A stretch of 64,000 nucleotides of DNA from Proteles cristata cristata (GCA_017311185.1 JAESUZ010003505.1:2046001-2110000); one strand, 5' to 3'. Shown: positions 1 through 11,906, counted from the stretch's first letter. Program-made: numbers and translations. The notes: generated by a model from the letters alone, not told the origin.

Positions 1-105
1 TGTGAAGAACTGTGTGAGACAGATTCCCATAAAATTTCTCAGAGATCTGTTGTGAAGCTATTTAAAAGCTTTGCTGTGTACCTTGTGTAGGAAATGATTG
101 TTCAG

Positions 106-106
<1 letters not shown>

Positions 107-144
<38 letters not shown>
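107..144. repeat. (AC)n microsatellite
   Basis: Perfect AC dinucleotide tract of about 19 units in AT-rich unique sequence. It is likely length-polymorphic. No neighbouring SINE explains it. Confidence 0.97.
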
Positions 145-146
<2 letters not shown>

Positions 147-1074
147 AGATACATGTAGAAACCAGACTCATAGAGAAAAAAATATAAAATAAATCTCAGG
201 TTTACATGTAATTTTTAAAAAATACTTGATTACTGGGTCTGCAAGATTAAAGCACTTTTCAGTGTGTCATTGATTCTTTTGTGCCACTTTACTCGTTTTC
301 AACCTTTGTCATTGTCGAAACGAGTGGGTCAATTTCCTGCTTGAACACTAATTGGTGACATGCTATTAATCAGCATACCATTTTAAAATATTTTAATGCC
401 CATTACGTCTATTTTTTTGTCCATAAACCTATGGCTTTCAGATAGATCTTGCACAGGAGGGAGAGGGAAGGCCAGCCTTTGCTTGCTTCTTCAACGGTGC
501 TTTCTGACCACAACGATTTTCAAGCCTCGTGGCACATTGAATGCTTGTATCATGATGCTGGCACTGTTGTCTTTGATTCCAAAAGAGAATGTAGCATTTC
601 AAATGTCGGAAATGTGCTATAGATTTTTTGGCAGTCGGAAGGAAGTCAGTTTGACTTTCGTATCTTTAAGAAACATATAATGTTATGACCAAAATTAGTA
701 CTCAGAAATTATTTTGCTCTGAAATTGGAAAGGACTAATCTACGCCTATTATGTTATATATAAACACTTTGACTGGCAGCCAGGTTTGAACATTTTTTAC
801 TAGAAATCAACTTTCATGTATTCATTTATGCATTTGGCGTGAAAAGAAAAACAGACAAAGATGGAAGCAAAAAAATTGCACAGAAAAATTTTAAACTAAT
901 GTAAAAGTAAGTTCATTGCCTATTTTCATATATGACAGTGAATAAACCATCCTCTACAGATATTTTAAGTATGGTAAGTTGCCAATATATATTTTTTAAA
1001 AAACCCAGAAAAACTTAAAGTACATCAAGATAAAATAAATTATTACTTACTGAAATTTTTAACAGTTGTTTCGT
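145..1074. other. AT-rich stretch without recognisable gene
   Basis: AT-rich and CpG-poor. One 94-codon frame at 396-680 has no recognisable domain and no splice context that I trust. I see no repeat family here apart from the flanking AC tract. Confidence 0.6.
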
Positions 1075-1187
1075 GGGGGGGGGGGGTGCCTGGCTGGCTT
1101 GGAACATGTGACTTTTAATCTCAGGGTTGTGGGTTTGAGCCCCACATTGGGTGGAAAGGTTCCTTCAAAATAAAATCTAAAAGAAAT
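1075..1187 (+). repeat. Old CAN-SINE fragment, short variant
   Basis: A run of 12 G leads into TGCCTGGCTGGCTTGGAAC, then a degenerate B-box region (GGTTTGAGCCCCACATTGGG) and a short AAATAAAATCTAAAAG tail. The CT-rich block and the second half of the usual body are missing. This matches the shorter, older carnivore SINE type rather than the felid 200-bp type. The long G run is unusual for a SINE head and may be a replication-slippage expansion of the ancestral GGGG. Confidence 0.75.
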
Positions 1188-2720
1188 GATTTCAAAGTAA
1201 AAAGGGACATAGAATTTAGATACAGTTTTTTCAATCATATCTGATACACATTTTTTTCCATATTATATAGTGCAGCTCTACCGAGCTACTTTGCCATGCA
1301 TATTATCCTGAGACACCTTATAATAAATCCAATCCCCCTACCTTCCCAACATACCACATGTTGAATTAATTAAAAATACAACTTTTAACTGTACTTGTAA
1401 AAGTACCAAGAAATTGTCTCAACCAAAATGCACCTGGAGCCTATGTTTCAGAATGTTTATGGTTAGTTGCTGTTAATGTTTGTGGAAATCGAGTATTATA
1501 GGAAATGGACAGTCTTCATTCATACCCCCAGAGATGTTACTTTCCTCTTTTTGGTGTTTCTGTTCGCATATCCACTATGTGTTTTTATTTTCAACAGCTG
1601 CGTAATCTGTTATTCAAGTTAAAGTATGGTCAAGCTTAGTCACATAAAAACTTTTGAGACATCATGGAATGTGATATTTCTGACCAGCTGCACCAATGGT
1701 AACCTCTTGGAAAGAAAGGAGCTTAGTAAAACAAAAAGGAGGCACGGAGCGTATTAATCTCCTTTCTTCCTTGTATTTTTCCTCCCATATTGCTTTCCTT
1801 TTTTAAAACCTCTAATAGAGCTCTAACCTTTAAAAGTTCTTTGAATCAAGCAATTTTTCATGATCTGGCTGTCTCGTGATTGTTTTTATTTCAGTTTAAC
1901 ATTTCTTCTGATTCACTACAATTTTTCAAGGTATTTATGAGATTTTACTCCTGAGTTCAGTTGAGGTTAATAACTCATGATTTAAATCAGATTATTGAAT
2001 ATATGCATGTGACCAAGTCGGTACTGTTTCTAAGGTCACAACTGATTTCCCAAAGTAACTGTAACAAAACTGTTTCTAGATAGAATTTGCTGTAGAATAA
2101 CGAATTTGTCTATACAGTTATGCAAAGCATGTTGTAATAAGTGCTCTTCCTTGCTAATAACATGGAGATGATTGTATTAACCAAGAAATACCTAAGCCTG
2201 TGATTCATTTTTTTAATCTTATAGTAATACATTGTCCACCATATGGTTCACATCAATATTATATTTTGATAAAAATTTTGTCACTCAGCGTATTGTTAAC
2301 ACGAATGACAGAATACTTAATTCTCAGGTAGTAATGCTCCGTGTCCAATATAGCAGGCAGAATGAAAAACCATAAATCTTCAATTTTGTTTCTCCTTGAT
2401 CTATAATTTGTAACATTTCAATGTTTATCAGTGTCCTAATAAACGTAAAACCTATTATTGCCAACGCAAAAACTTACCCCTTCCTTTTACTCTTGTGAGT
2501 GGCGTATTTTTACATTGCATAGTTTTGTTTATATTTTGCTTGCATTCATTTTTTGTAGGTTGCTAATATCAGTGTGGAGGACAATGATAGGAAACATATT
2601 TATAAAATATAGTATCCTGTGTCGAAAAACAATCAATGCTAGAAAAGGACTTATTATCTTAAAAAGGCCAAAAATCTCGTTGTGGGAAAAGCTGTTGTCA
2701 CATTAGCATCCTCAAGGATC
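1188..2720. other. AT-rich stretch without recognisable gene
   Basis: Low CpG and AT-rich. An 82-codon frame at 2458-2706 is hydrophobic and ends just before a SINE target site; I regard it as chance. No repeat family is recognisable. Confidence 0.6.
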
Positions 2721-2736
2721 AAGAAGCAGAGATAAA

Positions 2737-2924
2737 GGGCCATCTGGGTGGCTCAGCAGGTCAGGCATCTTATTTCACCTCAGGTCATGAGTTCGAGCCC
2801 TACATCAGACCCTGTGATGACAGATTGGAGCCTGCTTCCGATTCTGTGTCTCCCTCTCTCTCTGCTCCTCTCCCACTCTGTCTCTTTCTCTCAAAAATAA
2901 ATAAGCATTTAAAACCCTTTTGAA
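2737..2924 (+). mobile_element. CAN-SINE (felid type), diverged
   Basis: Head GGGCCATCTGGGTGGCTCAG, B-box GAGTTCGAGCCC, CT-rich block and AAATAAATAAG tail are all present. The imperfect target-site duplication (2721-2736 and 2925-2940, two mismatches) and scattered substitutions indicate an old insertion. It is a non-autonomous element of the kind that depends on LINE-1 machinery. Confidence 0.95.
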
Positions 2925-2940
2925 AAGAAGCAACGATAAA

Positions 2941-3527
2941 AAGAGATATCAGTACAAAAAGGAGAGATCATTCCTCCCCCATACACACATGATAGTTAAA
3001 ATTTCACACAGACTTAGTAAAGCATTAAAATCTGTGCTCTCGGACAGGGTCAAAGGAAAAACCAGCTAGAGTCAATCATTTGGATGTTTTGCTTATGTTT
3101 TTAACATAGCTCTTCGGAAACGGAGATGATTGAGCACAATTTTCATGTTTTCACTAAATGATATCTGGACATCCCTGTATAGATTTTTAGTTAAAAAGTC
3201 AAATTCATGCCTGAAGATTTGTATGTATAGGGTTTCTTAGTATTCCTAATTTTGAAAAAAAAAAAAAACCCACCATGATTTGGCCCTAAATTATAATAAA
3301 AATTAGTTACGATATTATTATTTCCAAAGCATGTTTGTGCAGGCAGTAGCATAAAAACAAAACCATGTTCTGAGGTCTGCCTTGGGAACAGATGCTTTCA
3401 AAAATATTGATGAACGAAAGCAGACCAAAGAAGTAGGAAAACATTTCAGTGCAAAGTAAAGTATGTTGGGATCAAGGTAGATAGTGAGGCTGGTCAAGAA
3501 AGCGAGATGGTCTTTTAGGGCAGTTTC
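2941..3527. other. Unique stretch without recognisable gene
   Basis: AT-rich sequence with a short poly-A run near 3256-3269. No ORF above 60 codons and no repeat that I can classify. Confidence 0.6.
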
Positions 3528-3539
3528 ACCTTTATTTTC

Positions 3540-3771
3540 TTTTTTTCTTTTTTTCTTTTTTTAATATTTTTATTTATTTCTAGGAGAGAGAGAGAGACAG
3601 CGTGAGCAGGGGAGGGTCAGAGAGAGAGGGAGTCACAGACTCTGAAACAGGCTCCAGGTTCTGAGCTGGCAGTCAGCACAGAGCCCGACGCTGGGCTCGA
3701 ACCCACGAACCGCGAGATCATGACCTAAGCGAAAGTCGGACGCTTAACCGACTAAGCCACTAACGCCCCTC
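3540..3771 (-). mobile_element. CAN-SINE, young subfamily with TTCGCTTAGG diagnostic
   Basis: Reverse-oriented and full length. The poly-T/TTTATTTATTTCTAG tail is at the left and the head (degenerate AACGCCCC) at the right. It carries GCTGGCAGTCAGCACAGAG and CCTAAGCGAAAGTCGG (reverse complement of the TTCGCTTAGG motif), shared with the copies at 8677 and 21817. The approximate target duplication is TTTATTTTC (3528-3539 and 3772-3783). Low divergence suggests recent insertion. Confidence 0.96.
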
Positions 3772-3780
3772 ATCTTTATT

Positions 3781-4200
3781 TTCAAATAACAAGCGAGGAT
3801 TCCAAGTCCGGGAGATAGAAAAGAACCCCACGCAATGGTTCTGCACCTCGCATTATCTGTTTAATCCTAGAATTCGGCATGTTCTTCGCGTATCTGGAAA
3901 GAGGGCTTCCAGAATTCGTTAGGGTTTCACGAACACAGAAAGTAATCAAACCTGAGCGATTGTTGGGAGCAGCGATGGGATTCGATAACCTAATTCCGGT
4001 GTTGGGCACCCAGGGGGAGAATGGAAGTGAGGACGTAAGAACTGAAAGGTTGGAAATCTAAGGCGAGTCCTAAGAGTGATATGACCTATGGTCAAGGGCG
4101 GTGCCCCGCCTCCCTCGGCCCTCACACCTGCCCCCCATCTGTCCTCAAGGGGTATGCGTGGAAGTTACGGGGAGAATATGTACGGAAGATGATTTCTCAA
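3781..4200. other. CpG-retaining pocket of unknown nature
   Basis: I count 21 CpG dinucleotides in 420 bases at just under 50% GC, close to the number expected by chance. Surrounding sequence is strongly CpG-depleted; the next 120 bases have none. There is no SINE, LINE or LTR motif inside. Three short frames overlap here on both strands (3782-4009 minus, 3879-4061 plus, 4081-4296 plus), none recognisable. It could be a small unmethylated regulatory element or a recently acquired sequence. Confidence 0.55.
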
Positions 4201-4304
4201 AATGGTTTTAGAAAATTTATCTTCAGGGCTGGAAATTCTGAGTTACAAAGACCTTCTGTGTATGGTTTTATTTATTTATTTAATGTATTTATGTAAGATT
4301 TTTA

Positions 4305-4540
4305 TCATTAATACTAATCATCACAGCAAATCAGCACTTCCTGAGCCCATTGTGCTGAATCTATGTGAAATGTATGTTCATGATCGTTTACATAAACCTT
4401 CTGAAGTAAATACTATTATTATCCACATTTTTCAGATAAGAAAATTGAGGTTAAGAAAGGTTCAGAAATGTGTCCAATTGTATGTATGTATCCATCTAGT
4501 CGGTGGTAGAAATAGGATTTGGGCAAGTCCGTTGGATTGC
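4305..4540 (+). repeat. MIR element fragment
   Basis: The typical MIR core order is visible: TACTATTATTATCCACATTT, then CAGATAAGAAAATTGAGG, AAGAAAGGTTCAGAA, and a degenerate 3' part with GGTGGTAGAAATAGGATTTG. Divergence is high, as expected for a mammal-wide element. Confidence 0.8.
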
Positions 4541-6636
4541 TGCAGTGTTGCCCAGTTTGCTTTGCAGACCTCTGTTTTGGATGGATTTCTGATTCTCCCA
4601 GGTAGGAATTTGGTGTTTTGTTCTCCGTTTCTAACATGAATCAAATGTTGCTTTAAATTAATCTCTTTGTGCCTATGAAATGATTCGGGCACTGACTTGT
4701 ATACTACAGGCTTGAACCCAGTCACTCATGCAGAATAATCCATTCATATGGATCTTTCTCTCTCTCAAACATATGCTCACACACACGTGCATGCACACAC
4801 ACACACACACACAAGCATGCACACTATACTGGCAAACTTTTATAATTGCCACATATGGCCCCTAATTTGGGAGGCATGACCTCCGGGTCTTTTCTGTGAA
4901 CTGATGAGTTTTGCCTGGAAGTTTCTAGCGCCATTATACAATTAAAAAGTAGAGCATAGGTACGATTATTCCAAGGTAAGACTTACTGATATAAATCAGT
5001 TGAAAGAGATTAGGCTCAGAGCAGTTAAAGGAAAATTGACTCTCACTAGGCTGCTTTGGGGGAGGAATCTTGTGGATAAGACTGTACACTTATGCCACCA
5101 AGTAGCAGTCATATGAGGACTGATAAATGGATATATACCGAACCATTGGTGTGTTAAGGACTACTATGAAGACATCCTGGGTTAGGGCCATGCTAGCAAA
5201 CCAATAATAAATCGACAGCTTGAAATTCTGGTTTTCCTGTGACCCACTTAGAAGACACATTTCAGTGTGAACAGGTGAGGAGTTTTCTTATCTCCTCTGC
5301 ATCAGTCCATTCTGGAAGCGTCTTGCTTAGCCTGTCCATGGTCCTCGTGGCACAAGACAAAAAAGTATGGCGTCCTCAAAGTGAATCTAGTTATTCCAGA
5401 ACTTAAAGAGGCTTCATCCCTGACCAGTCTGTAGAGCAGCTTTCAGAGGGTAGTTCTGAAATGTGTGCAGAGAAGGGACATTTTGGAATGAAAGTTGTGC
5501 TCTGAGACTAGTTACATTCTGAATTTCACGAACCATTATATCCTCACCCATCTTCATCTTCGCCTTCATTATTATCATCTTTTATTATTTCACGGTCTCC
5601 TCACTGCCAGCCACACTGAGAACCTTGTTAGAGAAGGTATTCTTCCCAAAGCGAGTGACAGTCTAGAGAGATGGAAGGTTCTACAGTGTCACTTCCTGAA
5701 GCTGTTGGGCAGGCCAGGAAGAAACATAACCCTGGAACAGTATCCCCCCGCCTCTGGACCAGAGTGTCTATTACATGCTTTCTGTATAACGTGGAAATGT
5801 GAATGGAATAAGAGATGTATGGTCTTAGTTCCTGATGGTTGCTATATATTCTATGAGCATTTCCAAAAGAACCCAAAGAGGGAACTTCTGTTCTTAAATG
5901 TTTAGCCACTGGCCACGGCTGTCTTCCCCAGTCAGCTTGATGAGGGCAAGCAAGAAGGCAAAAAGACCAAGAAAGAATCAAAGAAAACTCAGATTTCAGC
6001 TCTCCCATTCATATGAATCAGGTCTACTTTTACGCTCATTAGGATTCTTCTAAAACAAGCGAAAATAAAATGAAATGAGCTATGCAAAAAGGAAGAAGAA
6101 ACAATCAAAGTCTGTTCTAATCAGCAGGGGACATTGCATTCTTGATTTGCAACTTAACTGGCTCTAAACCAGCTAGCCCAGTCCTCTCCACCTAGACCTC
6201 AGGGGCCACAGTGGCCCTTTGGAATACCCCCAGGTCCCTGCCTGATGGAACTCCTCCTTCTGGATTACCATCAGCTGAAGGTCAAATGTAAGTGCCAGCT
6301 ATGCAACTCTGAAGCTCTCTTGTTGGCAATTGCCCTGGGAAATGAATCCCACTGAGGTGTGGAAGAAACTGTTTTAAGATAACTTCTTAAATGCTTGTGG
6401 GGAAACATCCCTCATCTCCAAGTTCAGTCTTCCTTTGTGTCTGTGTAAAAACGATCTGTAATGCAAATATGTTTCTCTGTCAAGAAACATGTCTGAAGCT
6501 GCAAATTTTTTAAGACCATAAAGGTACTTACTTATCAATGGGTAGCTATACCTTTTTTAAGAATTCCCTTTAAAAGAGTATAAATTGTAATGTGAGAAGG
6601 GAAGCCAAGCAAGCGATAGGCTGGAGTCCTTTGACA
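4541..6636. other. Long stretch without recognisable gene
   Basis: It contains an interrupted CA microsatellite (4778-4826). A 136-codon plus frame (5495-5905) overlaps a 126-codon minus frame (5628-6008). Neither has a recognisable domain, and open frames on both strands over the same bases point to chance. Confidence 0.55.
4778..4826. repeat. Interrupted (CA)n microsatellite
   Basis: CA repeats broken by CGTG and GCATG steps, giving mostly alternating purine-pyrimidine sequence over about 49 bases. Confidence 0.9.
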
Positions 6637-6644
6637 ATGGCATC

Positions 6645-6869
6645 GTGAGGGGCACCTGGGTGGCTTAGTCGGTTGAGCATCTGACTTCAGCTCAGGTCAT
6701 GATGCCATGGTTTGGGAATTCGAACCCCACATTGGGCTCTGTGCTGATGGCTCAGAGTCCGGAGTCTGTTTCGGTCTGTGTCTCCCTCTCTCTCTGCCCC
6801 TCCCCCACTCACACTCCGTCTCGTTCTCAAAATTAATAAACATTCTTAAAAATTAGAAAAAAGAAGCAG
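6645..6869 (+). mobile_element. CAN-SINE (felid type), full length
   Basis: Head GGGGCACCTGGGTGGC begins at 6649. The A/B-box region, CT-rich block and AATTAATAAACATTC tail follow. A perfect 8-bp target duplication ATGGCATC lies at 6637-6644 and 6870-6877. Confidence 0.97.
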
Positions 6870-6877
6870 ATGGCATC

Positions 6878-7387
6878 CTGCAGTGAAGTTGCACCAAACA
6901 CGTTTACCTTGGTGACATGGAGACGTGGAAGGAAGGCATAACTGTGTTGTTTACACATATTGTCACATTGACTGTCTCTGTTTTTGGTTTCCGGTAACCT
7001 CATAGCCAACTCCCTGCTGCCTTAAAAATTAATTATGATAAGAATTTCTTTTCAGTTCAGAGTGCTCAAGAATGCCTCACGTGCAGGCTGCAAATTATGA
7101 AGTGTAAATTAGGGCATCACTGAGCAGGAAAGGTCCCAAGAAACCAATTTAAGAATTCTCTCCGGGTTTGGTGGAGACCTGGAAATCGTCCCTTTTGGAG
7201 AAAGAACCGGAAATTAGAATCGACTTGCCATTCAATTTCACTCCATGTTGGGATCAACCTTCTTGGAAAGAATGTGCTGAATGTATGTGGACCAAAAATA
7301 TATTTTTTTAATTTTACTACTTTTAGAGTACCATTCTCACTGCTTTCTGAGAAAATAATCACTAACAATTCCCACGCACCATTCTAA
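6878..7387. other. Unique stretch without recognisable gene
   Basis: An 83-codon minus frame (7117-7368) lies here. It shows no recognisable motif, and I see no repeat family. Confidence 0.55.
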
Positions 7388-7545
7388 GAATGCCACATAT
7401 ATATATTAGCTCACTTAATACTCACAGTGACTCTGGGAAGCAGGTAATATGATTGTCACCCCCACTTTACAGATGATACAACTGAGGCACAGAATGCATA
7501 AGTTGTCAAGGCCACGAGCTAGTAGATGACAGTCCGTCTTGCTCC
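7388..7545 (+). repeat. MIR element
   Basis: Clear MIR order: TTAGCTCACTTAATACTCAC, CTCTGGGAAGCAGGTAATAT, CACCCCCACTTTACAGATGA, ACTGAGGCACAGAATGCA, and the AGCTAGTAGATGACAG region before the 3' end. Confidence 0.88.
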
Positions 7546-8628
7546 ATCATCCTTGTTCTTAACTTTGAAACGATACTGCCTCAGTCATTGGACTCTGTTT
7601 CTGGACTCTGTTTTATGATACTTACAAAGCAGATGGTAGATAGCCTTGAAGGTGTGATCAGTAAGCTACTTTAAGAAGTAATTTTCCACACACCAAACTT
7701 TGGGAGCACTCGGAGTCTCTATGAGGTTCTAGATACCTCTCTGAGCTTCGATAGCAGGAACCTGTTCGTACTGGTTGGTTTTCCTTTCTGCGGCCCTTGG
7801 TTGATTTAACTTCCTCAGCTGGCCTCAGCAGTTTTCCGTTGTTCGTGTGTTTTCCACCTTCCAAAAATCTGTCCGCAGCCCCTATCCGTTGGCATCCTGA
7901 TCCCTTTGCTCTTGTGTGTGTGTGTGTGTCTGAATTTTTCAGAATACTCTTTACTATGATTTTATTTTCAAAGTTCTGCTCAAGTTGTATAAGATATTTT
8001 CTCTGGAGGACTTTGGGAGGAGAGGTGCGGAGGGGAGACGGAAAAGAAAATATTAGTGACGCCTTCACATCCTTGAAACTCTTTCTTCCAAATCACCTGA
8101 TATTTGCAGAAGTTAAAGTTTCGTACCAAATAGCTCTGAATAGATGAAATCCGTAGTATAAAGTTTTCACAGCTGTAGTCAATATGGCTGCATTATGCTC
8201 TCAGACTGTTCGCCAATGTGCTGTATGAAGGATGTAATGTTCTGAAAAATTGTGCTTTAAAATTGGAGTCAACAAAGCCCAGTGAGAAGGTAAATTGAAA
8301 GTTCAAAATCAGCACTACTTGAGAGAACAATGCCACTACCAAATACTCTTGTTTTCTCAAATATATGCAGAGTTTCATATGTTAATACCACAGCTTCCAA
8401 GATGGCCAATTTATTTTTAAAACAAGGAACACCTGTTTATTATCAACCATAACAATAATATGTTTAATTTCGAGAGAATGTTTTTGGCAGTTGGTAATAA
8501 GCCATGTTTTAAGATTTAAAATAGCTTTAATATATTCTAGTGGGCTATGCATGAGGCACGGGGAAATCTATTTGGATATATTTTAGCTTTATTTAAGTGC
8601 AGTGAGTATTAAACGTATACCTTACATT
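7546..8628. other. Stretch without recognisable gene
   Basis: It includes a short TG tract near 7913-7930. Opposing frames at 7658-8068 (minus, 136 codons) and 7797-8147 (plus, 116 codons) share the same bases; no domain is recognisable, so both are treated as chance. Confidence 0.55.
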
Positions 8629-8638
8629 GATGCTAGTC

Positions 8639-9088
8639 TTTTTTTTTTTTTAATTTTCTTAACATTTACTCATTTTATTTTTAAATATTTTTATTTATTT
8701 CTAGGAGAGAGAGAGAGAGACAGCGTGAGCAGGGGAGGGTCAGAGAGAGAGGGAGATACAGACTCTGAAATAGGCTCCAGGCTCTGAGCTGGCAGTCAGC
8801 ACAGAGTCCGACGCGGGGCTCAAACCCACGAACCGCGAGATCATGACCTAAGCGAAAGTCGGGCGCTTAACCGACTAAGCCACCCAGGCGCCCCAACATT
8901 TACTCATTTTTGAGAGAGAGATAGAGTGTGAGTGGGAGAGGGGCAGAGAGAGGGAGATACAGAATGCGAAACAGTCTCAGGCTCTGAGCTGTCAGCACAG
9001 AGCTCATCGTGGGGCTTGAGCCCATGAGCCGTGAGATCATGACTGGAGCCCAAGTCGACCCTAAGCGACTGAGCCACCCAGATGCCCC
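8639..9088 (-). mobile_element. Older CAN-SINE, split by a younger SINE
   Basis: The host copy has its poly-T tail at 8639-8660 and its body at 8911-9088, ending CCACCCAGATGCCCC. A perfect 10-bp target duplication GATGCTAGTC flanks the whole nest (8629-8638 and 9089-9098). The body is diverged (TCATCGTGGGGCTTGAGCCC), consistent with greater age than the copy inside it. Confidence 0.96.
8677..8894 (-). mobile_element. Young CAN-SINE nested in an older CAN-SINE
   Basis: Full-length reverse copy ending CCACCCAGGCGCCCC. It is flanked by a perfect 16-bp duplication of host-SINE sequence, AACATTTACTCATTTT (8661-8676 and 8895-8910). It has the same subfamily marks as the 3540 and 21817 copies (GCTGGCAGTCAGCACAGAG; CCTAAGCGAAAGTCGG). 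Confidence 0.97.
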
Positions 9089-9098
9089 GATGCTAGTC

Positions 9099-10015
9099 CT
9101 TATTTTTACCAGATTCTAATTATGCAAAAAAGAAATTTAAAGTCCTGTCTCTTTATCTGACTGCATTCTACTACTCAAGGAAATAATTAAGGCAGGGTTT
9201 TCAGTGCTCCACAAACACCATATATTTTGGAAAAAGTGGTTTTCACTCATGTTACAGTATGAGTGAATGTTACAGTGTCTGAATGTTACAGTAAAACACC
9301 TGGGAAGAAAGAAACCCTACAGGTGAGGAAGCTACCGTGTAGTCCCTCCAGTGTATTTCACAGGGTGAGCCTTGTTTCCTGTATTTTCCTTGGTTGCAAG
9401 ATGGCCGTTGCCTCCAGTGCAATAGAACCGAGCTAACTAAAATTCGTAAAGGCACATATGCCTTTTCAACGAGGAGCTCCTTTGGAAAAAGTGAAAAAGC
9501 AAAAATACCATGGAATGTTTCTTCTGAATTTCTGCGTGAAGCCATTCTGATAAATTTTTAATGGTAATTTGCATTTTCATCTTCCTCAGATTTGAGGCTT
9601 TCCATTAAAGTCACTTTGTTTCCAGTATTTACCCCTTAGAAAGCAAATATTGAAGGAAATGATTTTCCCTGTTGATTTGGGTGGGTTTTTTTTTAATACT
9701 TTTTTTCCCCATCTTTTTAAATATTGGCTGTTTAAATGGGGTCATGTTGGTTTAGGCCTGATATTTTAAAAATGTACATGACCAAAAAAAAAAAAAAATT
9801 GAATGTAAGAATGCTCAAAGCACATGTTTTATCTGAGGATTTCGCACAAATCTTGCCATGTTACCATCCTTGAAAGAAATAACATGTGGGGAAAAATGAT
9901 ATAATTGGCCTAAAATAAACCAACTTAGACCTCATTTTAAGTTAATTCCGTAGAGAAATGAGTATATTTGCTACAGGCAAGATAGAGCATCAACATCATC
10001 ATCCCCACAATCCAC
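9099..10015. other. Stretch without recognisable gene
   Basis: It contains three spaced copies of ATGTTACAGT (9249-9293), a 91-codon minus frame (9270-9545) with no recognisable domain, and poly-A near 9784-9798. Confidence 0.55.
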
Positions 10016-10028
10016 AGATGTGTTGCTT

Positions 10029-10173
10029 AAAAAAAAAAAAGTTTATTCAGAAAGGAGGGGTCAGAGAGAGAGGGAGAAAGAGTTCAGAGCCCGAGATGGG
10101 GCTTGAACCTATGAACCATGAGATCATGCCCTGAGCCAAAATTGAGTGTGATGCTTAGCCACCCCAGCACCCC
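10029..10173 (-). mobile_element. CAN-SINE, internally truncated
   Basis: Reverse copy of only about 145 bases: poly-A/GTTTATTCAG junction, GGTCAGAGAGAGAGGGAG block, then a degenerate tRNA-like head. The middle CAGGCTCCAGGCTCTGAG segment is deleted. Target duplication AGATKTGTTGCTT lies at 10016-10028 and 10174-10186. Confidence 0.92.
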
Positions 10174-10186
10174 AGATTTGTTGCTT

Positions 10187-11674
10187 TTTTGAAAAAATTG
10201 AGGTTAAGAAGAATTTAAAGGGGGAGAGAGTAGGAACGTAGAGAAAAGTGCCATTTTTGTGAGCTAATTAAATTTTTGCTGACATTACCTCTTAAAATTA
10301 TATTGAACCTCACTAGGTATGCCCCCGCAATGAATATAGGAATATTATGTAAAAACTGACTATTCTCTTTGATGATACGGCAGGATATAGCTATGAAAGA
10401 TTTCTGGGATGTCTCCTCAGACTTTCATGCTTACCCATGGAGGCTTCAGGTTTTTTAAGAATATCCATTTCTTACATTAATTGACTTTTTTAAATAAAAG
10501 AAGCCATCCAAGAAAGTAACCACATGACTCTTTATTTTTCATTAACTCTTTATTTTTCACCCCATACTCGCTGCTGTGCTGTTTAAATGTTGGCTTAAGA
10601 AAATAAACATTTCGTATAACTCGGGGGACTATGTTGACCTCAATTATAGTCTCTGGAGCAATCAAGGAAGATACTTGTTGTTTTTATTTCTTAAAAAAAG
10701 AAAAGGAAAAGAAAGTCAAACAACCCAAATTACTCTGCTTGCTTAAGAACTACTACTGGAAGCATTTCTGTTTTTTATGTATCCTAAATGTTGAACCTGT
10801 CTAAGTCCTATTAACCTTTTCTGTAAGGATCACAAATCTTCAGATAATCTCCTATATCTTCATGATTTATTTTCTGTCAAACACATAAAACAAATCTTGG
10901 TAAAACATTCCATTAAAAAGGGAGAGAGGCTGGAGGAGATGTTTTCACTGTGGGATGTACTGAATTTTCTAGAGTCTCTGATGAGACACAGATGTTTCAA
11001 AGTGCCCACAAGGAGGGTTAGTCATAATCTGATGGACCCCCGGCTCATGTCTGAAACTTTGTGCTTCCCTTCTTTCTCTCAAAAGATATTGCCTTCATCT
11101 GCTGAATGAACTCAAGTGAATTTGTGACTGAAAGTTGAATCAGAAACACTCAGGGTGGAAACTGAACATATTAGACTTTCTGCAATGGTTTATTACACGT
11201 TTCTTTCCAAAATGGTCCAAATATCATTTGGTTTGAGAGTAACTGTCCCTTTTGACTTGAAGCAGTGCCAACATTTTTACACGTGGACCATAAGTTCCGT
11301 TCTCCTGAATGTTTTGCAGTACACCACAGTGACAAATCAGGGATTTTCTTGAGAAGGGAACTCGTTTTATGGGTAGCTCCTACCCTGCCATCTTGGACAA
11401 CCAATGAGAATGTAGTTGAGCAGGCTGAAAATTGTTCCTTCTACCCTTCTAGGTTCTTTGCCTGGTCTAATAATTAAACTGACGTAAGATCAACAGGAGG
11501 AAAACAAATTTAATTTTGTACCTACGGGACCCCCAAAGTTTTGAGACTGAAGGACAAGTCGGACAGTCGAGACTATGTCATCCTAAGCTCAAGACAGGAG
11601 AAAAGACTGGGGCTTCAAAAGGGAGTCAGAGGAAAATAAAAGCAGATATTTGGTAATCAGATGTTTGCCCTGCC
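10187..11674. other. Stretch without recognisable gene
   Basis: AT-rich. Overlapping plus and minus frames around 11155-11477 show no recognisable domain. No repeat family is recognised. Confidence 0.55.
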
Positions 11675-11691
11675 ATAGAGATAGGTCTTTT

Positions 11692-11906
11692 TTTTTTTTA
11701 TTAAAAAAATTTTTTTTTCAGTTTATTTTTGAGAGAGAGAGAGCGCACAAGCAGGGGAGGGGCAGAGGGAGAGGAAGACAGAGGATTCTAAACAGCCTCT
11801 ACGCTGACAGCACAGAGCCCGATGCGGGGCTCGAACTCATGAACCTGGAGATCATGACCTGAGCCAAAGTTGGATGCTTAACTGATTGAGCCACCCAGGA
11901 GCCCCA
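11692..11906 (-). mobile_element. CAN-SINE, reverse orientation
   Basis: Tail TTTATTAAAAAAATTTTTTT at left, head CCACCCAGGAGCCCC at right. The 17-bp target duplication ATAGAGATAGGTCTTTT at 11675-11691 recurs with one mismatch at 11907-11923. Confidence 0.96.

Noticed and set aside
5495..5905. 136-codon plus frame overlapping a 126-codon minus frame
   Set aside because: No recognisable domain, open on both strands, no splice or promoter context.
7658..8147. Opposing 136- and 116-codon frames
   Set aside because: They share the same bases and partly consist of a TG repeat; no domain recognised.
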